The notes beneath the pieces are model-generated. The model made no database searches. It was not told where the DNA came from and was given only the letters and a program-made list of their open reading frames with translations. This document shows positions 44,467 through 52,346 of a DNA stretch of 64,000 nucleotides, one piece after another. A program made the position numbers and the translations under genes. This DNA comes from Ignavibacteriales bacterium (GTDB lineage: Bacteria; Bacteroidota; Ignavibacteria; Ignavibacteriales; Ignavibacteriaceae). The stretch spans positions 1,240,001 to 1,304,000 of the forward strand of contig CP065001.1 of the NCBI GenBank assembly GCA_016700155.1. The letters are read 5' to 3'. Position 1 is the first letter of the stretch. Every line of letters starts with the position of its first letter.

Positions 44467-45285
44467 CTAACCAACAGGAACATAATTCAACTGGTCATTT
44501 TTCATTTGAAGGTACTGTTCCGGTGAGAGCCCCGAAAAATTCCTGAAGTCGTGAATAAAGTGTGCCTGGTCGTAATAACCGCTTTCAATTGCTATTGCTG
44601 TCCAATCAATTTTATGTGAGATCTCAATCTCCTGTACAGCCTTTTGAAACCTGATGACTTTTAAAAAGGATTTCGGAGTAAGCCCGACATTTTCTTTAAA
44701 TAATTTAATAAAATGTTTTTGTGAGTAACCGATCTTTTCAGAAATATTTTTGATCGATGATTGAGATGGCGAATGAACTATTTTATTCACCGCAAATTCA
44801 ATAGCAGGGATTACACCCAGTTTCTTTGAATAATGTTTTAACAAATATTTTTCAGCGACGAAAAATTTATGATCAATGTTTTCAATAGAAAGAATCATTT
44901 CCCTCAGATTCATTATTTCATTGGTCAAAACAAGATCGCCGTCAACAACGCTGTCAGTAAGCTCGTGCAAAGGCATTTGCACAAACGGGTATGCTTTGCC
45001 TTTGTGGAAATTAATAATAAACATTTCGCTGTCACGCCCGGAAGGGATGGATATATAATTATTTCTTATTCCTGAAAACCAGACATTTCTGCATGCCTGT
45101 ATTTCTTTAAGAGTATCATTGTCATAAATATATTTCGGGTAATCTGTAAGGTCGAAAACAACATTAATATTTCCATCCGGCAAAAATCTGTCGATAGAAT
45201 GGACCGGATTAAAATCCCTGTAATAAATAAAACTCTCGATGAATAAATTTAACGGGTAGGACGGAATATGAAGTTTAAATACCAT
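44467..45285 (-). CDS. AraC-family transcriptional regulator
   Basis: This 272-residue protein has an N-terminal DUF6597-type sensor region (about 1-130). Its C-terminal double helix-turn-helix (about 165-265) has SEKIGYSQKHFIKLFKEN and YDQAHFIHDFRNFSGLSPEQ. It probably controls nearby minus-strand genes (DUF1761, DUF4287/5655, PD40 lipoprotein), being upstream of them. No ligand can be told. Confidence 0.88.
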   Translation of the reverse strand: MVFKLHIPSYPLNLFIESFIYYRDFNPVHSIDRFLPDGNINVVFDLTDYPKYIYDNDTLKEIQACRNVWFSGIRNNYISIPSGRDSEMFIINFHKGKAYPFVQMPLHELTDSVVDGDLVLTNEIMNLREMILSIENIDHKFFVAEKYLLKHYSKKLGVIPAIEFAVNKIVHSPSQSSIKNISEKIGYSQKHFIKLFKENVGLTPKSFLKVIRFQKAVQEIEISHKIDWTAIAIESGYYDQAHFIHDFRNFSGLSPEQYLQMKNDQLNYVPVG

Positions 45286-45500
45286 CAGGAAAAATAATTT
45301 AGTTTCTAAAATTTATTCGGATTTACGGGTGATGAATTCAAATGAGTATTTCATATTTCAATTGAATTACTGACTTATTATACAAAACCATAACCGTTAA
45401 ATGCAACAAGTTGTTTTTAAATTCTTTGGTGCTAACCGCAAGTGTTGACAGAAAAAATGGTAAGGAAAAAAATGGTTCAACGGATTAACTCGCAGCAGAT

Positions 45501-46082
45501 TTATTTTTTATAAGTGTAATGCCCGATGATCTTATAATCGAAGAGACAATCTTCCATCACCTGCCCGGCGCCGATATTGTGTACAATCATAAATCTTTTC
45601 CCATCTGAAGATTTTTTATTTACGAGAATACCGATATGAGTAACTGCGGGTCTGAGTTCCCAGCAAACAATATCACCGGGTAAATAATCCTTCGCATTAC
45701 GGGTTATCGGTTTTACCATTCCGTGTCTCGTGAAGAATGTCATAAGATTCGGAACCCTGCGATGGTCTATGTTTTTATCAGGCTGTGTCAGTCCCCAGTG
45801 CTTAGGATATTTGCTGAAATTATTTTTCATATCCTCGTGGACTTCCTTCTGCAAATCAATTCCGAGTTTCCTGTAAGCGCGGATAATAACATCTGTGCAT
45901 ACACCTTTGTCTGCTGGTACATCTCCATTGGGATAAGTTATTGTAACGTAGTCGGGACTGTACGTAACTTTTTGCTTTGTTAAAGTGAGAGTGGAATCGG
46001 CGAGTTCAACAAAGAAATCACTTTGAGCTGAAGTGAGGGACGTGAAAATTATTAAAGTAAGAATAGAGAATGATCTTAGCAT
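45501..46082 (-). CDS. Exported DUF1287 protein
   Basis: This 193-residue protein has a signal peptide (about 1-19, ending LTSAQ). The DUF1287 pattern includes GVCTDVIIRAYRKLGIDLQ, DHRRVPNLMTFF and LPGDIVCWEL, with THIGILV near the end. The conserved Cys/His set (C in GVCTDV, H in THIGI) is like NlpC/P60-type cysteine peptidases. That is an inference from the motif layout. It probably acts in the periplasm. Confidence 0.83.
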   Translation of the reverse strand: MLRSFSILTLIIFTSLTSAQSDFFVELADSTLTLTKQKVTYSPDYVTITYPNGDVPADKGVCTDVIIRAYRKLGIDLQKEVHEDMKNNFSKYPKHWGLTQPDKNIDHRRVPNLMTFFTRHGMVKPITRNAKDYLPGDIVCWELRPAVTHIGILVNKKSSDGKRFMIVHNIGAGQVMEDCLFDYKIIGHYTYKK

Positions 46083-46110
46083 AAAAACCTGAATTGATTA
46101 AAAAGAAAAT

Positions 46111-46863
46111 TTATTTTATACGGAGTTCTTCAAGCATTCGTTTTACTTGAAGATCTCCAAAACCATAAATACTTTCTCTTTTACAAAATTCTCTGAAAAT
46201 TGTTCCGAAGTGTTTTGTATTTAATTCATTGGAAATATTCAGCAAGGTTTGTTTGGGTCTGCCTGGATTTCCTTCAGAAGGAATTAGTTCAATGTGTGCT
46301 TTGACAGCAGGGAGAAGAAAAGGATAATGTTTATTCAACTGTGTGGAAATTCTTAGAAGTTCGTTGACATTGTTATGCTGATAATTTTTCCAAAGGTGCT
46401 TTAACTGAGAAAAATCCGTTGGTGAAACAGGCTGTCTTCTACTGAAAGCTTGAATAAGTTCATCCTTGTTCATTCCGGCAAAACCATATTGAAGTCCTGC
46501 CGAAGGATGAACAAGGAAAAGAGAATTATCAATCCCATATTCATCAAGCAGATGGAAAACAAACCACATATTCACCTGGCAGAAAAGATCGTCCTCAAAC
46601 CACAAGTTTATTTCTGAATCTTTTGGAATAGATCCTATTTTTTCAAACTCTGTGACCACATAAGAAAAATAATCGATATGTTTGGTTTCTTCATCAGCAT
46701 TGTTGAGGAACTCTGCTCTTGCCGCAAACAACTTATCAAGAGTATCACCTTCAACACTTCCATCAACTAAACATTCACGGCAGATGATAATTTCTCCTGG
46801 TAAATCTTCCGGGAAAATGTCTTTCAGCGCATCGCCGTTAAGTATGTGAAAATTATTTCCCAA
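46111..46863 (-). CDS. DUF1835 domain protein
   Basis: This 250-residue protein begins with the DUF1835 pattern HILNGDALKDIF then EIIICRECLVDG (about 5-35), followed by WFEDDLFCQVNMWF near 88-101. The C-terminal half is helical and basic. The function is not known. It starts 22 bases past the DUF3830 gene, with which it shares strand. Confidence 0.8.
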   Translation of the reverse strand: MGNNFHILNGDALKDIFPEDLPGEIIICRECLVDGSVEGDTLDKLFAARAEFLNNADEETKHIDYFSYVVTEFEKIGSIPKDSEINLWFEDDLFCQVNMWFVFHLLDEYGIDNSLFLVHPSAGLQYGFAGMNKDELIQAFSRRQPVSPTDFSQLKHLWKNYQHNNVNELLRISTQLNKHYPFLLPAVKAHIELIPSEGNPGRPKQTLLNISNELNTKHFGTIFREFCKRESIYGFGDLQVKRMLEELRIK

Positions 46864-46885
46864 CTATTAGCTCTTTCAAAACTTT

Positions 46886-47305
46886 TTATTCGTTGGACTT
46901 TTCGAAAGTTAATTCCATTACACCATGTTTCCAGATTGTTTCACCAAGTTCTTTCAGAAGTTGTATATCTTCATCAAAAACTTTTGCGAAGATGTTGCAG
47001 CAATCAAGACCTTTACCTTCGCCGTAATAAATGCCCATGCAGTTTGATGTTTTTGTACGCGCAGGTTTTAACGGACCATAAACAACTTCTCCCGGCATTG
47101 TAAATACTGATGCGTTTTCCTGGATGATGTCGAGAGGCGGTGCGTTGTCTATCCATATTTCCTGTCCTGAAACTCTTGCATGCATAAATGTACGGGTGAA
47201 GGGGAGAAGTGCGCTGAACGCTTTGCAGGTAACTGGTGCATCATCCGAATAATATTTGAAACGGATGATTTTGTTGTTCGGTGTTTTTAGGATGAAGGAG
47301 GGCAT
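46886..47305 (-). CDS. DUF3830 protein (cyclophilin-like fold)
   Basis: This 139-residue protein has APVTCKAFSALLPF, ARVSGQEIWIDN and MPGEVVYGP, the pattern of DUF3830, whose fold is cyclophilin-like. It also has a Cys-rich stretch GKGLDCCNIFAKV. No isomerase activity is established. It is close to the DUF1835 gene downstream and 12 bases past the unknown gene upstream. Confidence 0.78.
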   Translation of the reverse strand: MPSFILKTPNNKIIRFKYYSDDAPVTCKAFSALLPFTRTFMHARVSGQEIWIDNAPPLDIIQENASVFTMPGEVVYGPLKPARTKTSNCMGIYYGEGKGLDCCNIFAKVFDEDIQLLKELGETIWKHGVMELTFEKSNE

Positions 47306-47317
47306 AAGATTTGTTCC

Positions 47318-47935
47318 TTACCAAAATTTCCAATTTTTTATTCTATTTAATATGGAATTGAAACTTAATATTTTCCTTGAATCTCGTTCGATGGATTCAG
47401 GGGAAAACGGAATATTTATTTCTACCACTTCATTTATTTTTGTCCACTCTTCGAAATTATCAAGGCGGAAGTTTTTATATAAATCTAAAATATCTGAAAC
47501 CTCTTTTTCAATCTCGTCTATATCTCCATATTTATCATTGATTGCCAACTCATGATAATCATCCAAACCATACAAAAGATATTTTTCATTTTCGGATAAA
47601 ACTGTGTTATAGGTTATCCAATTTAATATTTCTATAACTTTATCAATTGGTATCCTACCAATTTTCAATTCTAAGTAAAGTATTCCCATTATAACCCTTA
47701 TTGGGAGAATAGAATTTACTTCACCGATGTAATTGTAAATCATAGCAACTATATCAGAAATTTTCTGATGACCGCTCAGGGAAATGTCTAAAATAATATT
47801 ATCAGGCAGTTCATCGTGTTCGATAATTTTATCTGCCCATTTTATAATTTCATTTTTGTCGATTAATCCAAATGTCAATCCAAGACGATAGACTTCTAAT
47901 AGTTCGATATAATTTTTAGGATTTGTAGTTTTCAT
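47318..47935 (-). CDS. Helical protein of unknown function
   Basis: This 205-residue, acidic, all-helical cytoplasmic protein has a start region WADKIIEHDELPDNIILDIS and a C-terminal FNSILNRIKNWKFW. The pattern of a WADKxIE helix then a short strand and more helices recalls small immunity-type proteins of contact toxins, but I cannot name a family. A second helical unknown gene lies 200 bases upstream, with a decayed remnant between. Confidence 0.65.
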   Translation of the reverse strand: MKTTNPKNYIELLEVYRLGLTFGLIDKNEIIKWADKIIEHDELPDNIILDISLSGHQKISDIVAMIYNYIGEVNSILPIRVIMGILYLELKIGRIPIDKVIEILNWITYNTVLSENEKYLLYGLDDYHELAINDKYGDIDEIEKEVSDILDLYKNFRLDNFEEWTKINEVVEINIPFSPESIERDSRKILSFNSILNRIKNWKFW

Positions 47936-47955
47936 TCTGAATATAACGCTTGCTA

Positions 47956-48126
47956 TTATCTCTTCTTCCTAATCATCCCCAAAGAAAGCCAGCCAATGAG
48001 TATTATCATCACAAACATAATTACTCAGAGCCAGAATTTATTTTCAAAAAGAGATTTGATATCTGTCTTATCATCTTGTGTGAAAATTTCTTCAGCACCC
48101 AGTCTTAGATAAGTCAGTTTTATCAA
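47956..48126 (-). pseudogene. Remnant of a small membrane protein C-terminus with an in-frame stop
   Basis: On the minus strand the frame reads LIKLTYLRLGAEEIFTQDDK and then ENKFWL. A TGA stop (48027-48025) follows, and the frame continues VIMFVMIILIGWLSLGMIRK to a TAA (47956). A charged stretch followed by one membrane helix and an RKKR end looks like the tail of a membrane protein. The internal stop and absence of a normal start suggest decay. Confidence 0.3.
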
Positions 48127-48132
48127 AACTGC

Positions 48133-48639
48133 TTATGATTTAGTTGAATTGTCAATTTTTTTTATATAATTCAGGAACTGTTCTTTTATTATAGTGTCTA
48201 TGTTACTTCTATTTGCATCATCCCAGTACCATTGATTTTCAGATTCATTCAAATCCTCTTTTGCAAAGTAAAGTAAATAAAAGTTCATGTACTCCTGATC
48301 ATAATCTAAACCAAGACAAATATCTTTTAATTCTTTTAAAGTCGCGAGATAATTTTCAGGTTTAGCAACTGTATTGGAAATTATATAATAAGCATAGTTT
48401 CTAATTGTTAAATGCTTATCCTTGTATTCAAGATTTAGTTCAGATAAAACTTTGTGAGTCAATTCCTGAAGTTCGAATTGATTATATGGTTTAGAAATTC
48501 CAGCGAGTATATATAAACTATCAGATTCGTAACCTGCTAGCATCATTTCAACTGCCCAGTCAATCCAGCTTTCATCAATGTCTTCATTGAAAGCCTTTTT
48601 ATATAATATTCGATATGTGGATAAAACTTTTGGCGTCAT
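48133..48639 (-). CDS. Helical protein of unknown function
   Basis: This 168-residue acidic helical protein has ESWIDWAVEMMLAGYESDSL and ILAGISKPYNQFELQELT near the N-terminus. The general build (WAVEM helix, short LAGI turn, then helices) resembles small immunity-like proteins and the unknown gene at 47318, but identity is low by eye. It is the most upstream gene of the minus-strand accessory run. Function unknown. Confidence 0.65.
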   Translation of the reverse strand: MTPKVLSTYRILYKKAFNEDIDESWIDWAVEMMLAGYESDSLYILAGISKPYNQFELQELTHKVLSELNLEYKDKHLTIRNYAYYIISNTVAKPENYLATLKELKDICLGLDYDQEYMNFYLLYFAKEDLNESENQWYWDDANRSNIDTIIKEQFLNYIKKIDNSTKS

Positions 48640-48813
48640 TTATTATTTCTCCTCAAAAATATATCTCTTAATTTCTTGCAATAAACTACTTAAAAATCTT
48701 ACTCTGTTCAAACAGGGGAATACATCCTCAAATTTTCACTTCACTATTTCTCTTTCATCATTGCCAACTATTCATTAAAATTGGCGCATCCAAAATCAAA
48801 ATTAGGACTCACC

Positions 48814-50181
48814 TTGGAATTCAAGAACAGTATTATCGATCAGATCGGCAACACCCCACTGATTAAATTGAATAAATTGAGTAAAGGATTAAAGCCACAG
48901 ATATTTGCAAAGCTTGAATCTGCAAATCCCGGCGGAAGTGTCAAGGACAGGATCGGTCACGCAATGATAATTGATGCTGAACAAAAAGGTATTTTAAAAC
49001 CCGGCGGAACTGTTATTGAAGCGACAAGTGGTAATACGGGAATCGGGCTTGCACTAACAGCTGCAGTTCGTGGTTATAAATGTATCTTTGTTGTTACTGA
49101 TAAAGTCAGCGCAGAGAAAATTAATTACCTGCGCGCTCTTGGTTCTGAGGTGATTGTTGTTTCAAGAGCAGTTGATCCTGATGATCCTGAGTATTATGTG
49201 AATGTTGCAAAGCGTCTTCACAAAGAAATTCCTAATTCATTTTTTGCTTACCAGTATTCAAATCCATCCAATCCGGAAATTCACTATCGGACTACCGGAC
49301 CTGAATTATGGCGGCAAACAGATGGAAAGATTACTCACTTCATTTCAAGTATAGGCACTGGCGGGACAATCAGCGGAACCGGAAGATATCTTAAAGAACA
49401 AAACCCGAACATAAAAGTAATAGCTGCTGATCCGCTCGGTTCAATATTCAAACATTTCAAAGAAACCGGTGAAATAATAAAAGGTACACCGTATCTTGTT
49501 GAAGGTATTGGACAGGATTGTCTTCCGGAAAATGTTCATTTCCAGTATATCGATAAAATTTATAACATAAGTGATAAGGAATCTTTTGCCGCCGCAAGAA
49601 GATTAACCAAAGAAGAAGGAATATTTGTTGGCGGAAGCACCGGAACAATTGTTCACGTTGCACTTGAGGTTTCAAAAAATTTAAGTGAAAATGATGTCGT
49701 CGTTTTTATTGTATGCGATACAGGCGAAAGATATTTGTCAAAGATGCACAACATTGAGTGGCTTAAACAAAACCGTATGCTTGAGCCTGAAGTACGGACA
49801 CTACGCGATCTTTCAGATATCAAAAAGCAAAAAGGTTTTGAAGAAATAATTTCTGTAAAGGAAACAGATACAGTAAAAGATGTACTAAATCTTATCAGCA
49901 AAACAGGTTACTCACAAATTCCTGTTATGCATGGAAGGCAATCTATAGGCTGTATCAGAGAAAACAGACTGCTTACAAAAATGGTTGAGAATCCGTTGCT
50001 ATATAATTCATCTATTAAAGAGGTGATGGAAGAATCGCTTCCAATTCTCGAAGCAAAAACCGAAATTGAGGAAGTGAAAAATTATCTTAAAACAAATTCA
50101 GCGATTCTGGTTAGTGATTTTGGTCTTGTTACTGATATAGTTACTCGTTACGATTTAATAAATTTGGACAGTATAAAATAA
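48814..50181 (+). CDS. Cystathionine beta-synthase with CBS-domain tail
   Basis: From the TTG at 48814 this is 455 residues. It has a PLP fold II enzyme domain with SVKDRIG (PLP lysine), EATSGNTGIGLAL and SSIGTGGTISGTG. A C-terminal pair of CBS motifs (about 340-450, from FEEIISVKETDTVKDVL) is likely regulatory. It joins homocysteine and serine to cystathionine. The frame is open from TTG 48781, but AGGA sits 7 bases before the TTG at 48814, and that gives the usual short N-terminus (EFKNSIIDQIGNTPLIKL). The gamma-lyase/synthase gene follows after 105 bases. Confidence 0.93.
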   Translation: MEFKNSIIDQIGNTPLIKLNKLSKGLKPQIFAKLESANPGGSVKDRIGHAMIIDAEQKGILKPGGTVIEATSGNTGIGLALTAAVRGYKCIFVVTDKVSAEKINYLRALGSEVIVVSRAVDPDDPEYYVNVAKRLHKEIPNSFFAYQYSNPSNPEIHYRTTGPELWRQTDGKITHFISSIGTGGTISGTGRYLKEQNPNIKVIAADPLGSIFKHFKETGEIIKGTPYLVEGIGQDCLPENVHFQYIDKIYNISDKESFAAARRLTKEEGIFVGGSTGTIVHVALEVSKNLSENDVVVFIVCDTGERYLSKMHNIEWLKQNRMLEPEVRTLRDLSDIKKQKGFEEIISVKETDTVKDVLNLISKTGYSQIPVMHGRQSIGCIRENRLLTKMVENPLLYNSSIKEVMEESLPILEAKTEIEEVKNYLKTNSAILVSDFGLVTDIVTRYDLINLDSIK

Positions 50182-50192
50182 AAACTAAGTGA

Positions 50193-50271
50193 GCCTAAGT
50201 GTTCTTAGTGCCTTAGTGGTAAAGCCCTTTTCACCACCTAGACGCTTGGTTCACTAAGGAACACTAAGAAA
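50193..50271. repeat. Imperfect inverted repeat between the transsulfuration genes
   Basis: GTTCTTAGTGCCTTAGTGGT (50201-50220) is largely the reverse complement of GGTTCACTAAGGAACACTAA (50248-50267, then GAA). The arms are built from CTTAGTG units, similar in style to the CGCAAAG arms near the GxxExxY gene. It may form a long hairpin in the intergenic transcript. Confidence 0.55.
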
Positions 50272-50285
50272 AAAGGAAAAAGTTA

Positions 50286-51419
50286 ATGGGATTTTCAACA
50301 GACGCTATTCATGCAGGACAAATTCCTGATCCAACCACTGGAGCAGTGATAACACCAATTTATCAAACCTCTACTTATGCCCAAGAAGAGCTTGGTAAGA
50401 ATAAAGGATTTGAGTACGGACGCACACACAATCTGACACGTGCTGCTCTTGAAAAAAATATTGCCACACTCGAAAAAGGGAAACATGGGATCGCATTCAG
50501 TTCCGGTCTTGCTGCAACTCATTCATTGATGAGCCTGTTGAAAAAAGGCGATCACGTTATTATGTCCAACAATGTGTACGGCGGAACGTATCGCTTGTAT
50601 GAATTGGTAATGAAGGATTTTGGAATTGAATTCTCCTGGGTCGATACAAGTGACCCGGCAAATATAATCTCTGTTCTTAAACAAAAAACGAAAATGGTTT
50701 TTGTTGAAACGCCGACAAACCCAATGCTTATACTTACTGACTTAAAAGCTGTCGCTGATATTTGTAAAGAGAACAATCTTATTTCTGTTTGCGATAATAC
50801 TTTTATGAGTCCGTACTTTCAAAACCCGATTGACTATGGAATTGATATTGTACTTCACAGCACAACTAAGTATTTGAATGGTCACAGCGATATAATCGGC
50901 GGAATACTTGTAACAAATAATGATAAATATCACGAACGATTACGATATATTCAGAATGCTGCCGGCGGAGTGCCATCACCATTTGATTGCTGGCTTGTAC
51001 TTCGTTCAACCAAAACACTTGCCGTTAGAATGAAACAGCATGAAGAAAACGCAAAAACTATTGCTGAATTTCTTTCTAAATCAGGAATTGCAAAAAAAGT
51101 AATTTATCCCGGACTTAAAGATCACCCGCAGCACGAACTTGCAAAAAAACAGATGCGTGGTTTTGGCGGAATGATTTCAGTCGATTTCGGAGATGAATAC
51201 AAAGCAAAAAAACTGTTGAAGAATGTTAAAATATTTGCGCTTGCTGAAAGTCTGGGCGGAGTTGAAAGCCTGATAAGCCATCCATCAAGCATGACGCACG
51301 GTTCGGTTCCGAAAGAAGAGAAAGAAAAATTCGGGTTAACCGATTCACTCGTTCGTTTCTCTGTCGGGATTGAAGACGTAGAAGATCTAATTGACGATAT
51401 TATAAACGCACTCAATTAA
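50286..51419 (+). CDS. Cystathionine gamma-synthase/lyase family PLP enzyme
   Basis: This 377-residue PLP enzyme has FEYGRTHNLTRAALEKNIATL, the AFSSGLAATHSLM region, VETPTNPML, and the PLP lysine motif HSTTKYLNGHSDIIGG. The C-terminus has LAESLGGVESLISHPSSMTH. With the adjacent cystathionine beta-synthase it most likely acts as gamma-lyase in the reverse transsulfuration path, turning cystathionine to cysteine. Gamma-synthase activity cannot be excluded from sequence alone. Confidence 0.9.
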   Translation: MGFSTDAIHAGQIPDPTTGAVITPIYQTSTYAQEELGKNKGFEYGRTHNLTRAALEKNIATLEKGKHGIAFSSGLAATHSLMSLLKKGDHVIMSNNVYGGTYRLYELVMKDFGIEFSWVDTSDPANIISVLKQKTKMVFVETPTNPMLILTDLKAVADICKENNLISVCDNTFMSPYFQNPIDYGIDIVLHSTTKYLNGHSDIIGGILVTNNDKYHERLRYIQNAAGGVPSPFDCWLVLRSTKTLAVRMKQHEENAKTIAEFLSKSGIAKKVIYPGLKDHPQHELAKKQMRGFGGMISVDFGDEYKAKKLLKNVKIFALAESLGGVESLISHPSSMTHGSVPKEEKEKFGLTDSLVRFSVGIEDVEDLIDDIINALN

Positions 51420-51433
51420 AAAGTATTTTCAAT

Positions 51434-52270
51434 ATGTATAGAATATTATTTGTACTTATTATTTTTTTATCATTGAACACCACAATGTTCAGTCAATCTG
51501 AGGAAACTCAAGCTGATTCAATTGAAATTTATATCGTGGATTCTTTTATTACTCCTGAAATTCCGAATACATTCAAACTGACTTTCTTTACTAGTGATGT
51601 TTGCAGGACAAAAGTTATTCTGGATAATAAGCATGAGTATACAGTCTCCGATGATTTGAGTGACAGTCACAGGCTTGAAGTTGTTCTTACTGATATGAAA
51701 TTCGCGACGAAGAATATTCCGTTCAGAATAATCATAACGGACTCTCTCGGCAATACATTTCAGAGTGAGTTGAATGAAGTCAGTCTTCCTTATGAATTAA
51801 AAGTTGAAAGCGAGTCTAACTTCCTGATGCTGTGTTTGTTCGGGGGTACTGTTTTTCTTGTCCCCTCACCGGGAATTGTTATAACAGGTGACGAGTCATA
51901 TTTCAGTCTTACAAAAGAAATTCCACTTGTGGCGTTTCGTTCAGGCAGTTTCACTTACCCGATGAGTTATTTTTCGGTTGAATACTCTCACATCTTTAAT
52001 GCGCCTGTCAGAAATTATTTCAGAGTAGGCTACAAACACATATTTGAAGTTCCTTATATAGAATACGTCTCACCGGGCATTAATGGATTTACAAACTTCA
52101 AAGGATTCAACGGAATAAGTCCCGAAATTTCGTTAGGACTTTTCCGGCTATTCAACACTTTTACAGTTTACAGCCGTTACAGGTACAATGTAAAACCGAA
52201 TGAGTCGGGCAGCGGATTTCATGAAGTTTCAATCGGATTGTACTCAAGTTTCTTTTCGATTTATTTCTGA
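51434..52270 (+). CDS. Exported protein of unknown function
   Basis: This 278-residue protein has a signal peptide (about 1-20, ending TTMFSQ). The middle (25-135) is an Ig-like stretch with one Cys (SDVCRTKV). The C-terminal half (about 155-278) is rich in aromatic beta strands and ends SIGLYSSFFSIYF, which suggests an outer-membrane beta barrel or barrel-like domain. No family was recognised. It follows the transsulfuration genes by 14 bases. Confidence 0.7.
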   Translation: MYRILFVLIIFLSLNTTMFSQSEETQADSIEIYIVDSFITPEIPNTFKLTFFTSDVCRTKVILDNKHEYTVSDDLSDSHRLEVVLTDMKFATKNIPFRIIITDSLGNTFQSELNEVSLPYELKVESESNFLMLCLFGGTVFLVPSPGIVITGDESYFSLTKEIPLVAFRSGSFTYPMSYFSVEYSHIFNAPVRNYFRVGYKHIFEVPYIEYVSPGINGFTNFKGFNGISPEISLGLFRLFNTFTVYSRYRYNVKPNESGSGFHEVSIGLYSSFFSIYF

Positions 52271-52315
52271 TAATTCTCCATCAATTTTGGAATGATTTTT
52301 TTAGAAAAATTGTTC

Positions 52316-52323
52316 TAACTTTG
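52316..52323 (+). promoter_or_regulatory. Possible promoter -7 box for the TonB receptor operon
   Basis: TAACTTTG fits TAnnTTTG. A TTTG lies 26 bases upstream (52286-52289), further than usual. The TTG start of the receptor gene lies 23 bases downstream. Confidence 0.35.
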
Positions 52324-52346
52324 AAGTGAAAAAAACAGGAAATTAA

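Noticed and set aside
48781..48813. Upstream TTG start of cystathionine beta-synthase
   Set aside because: There is no Shine-Dalgarno; AGGA fits the TTG at 48814 and the family N-terminus.
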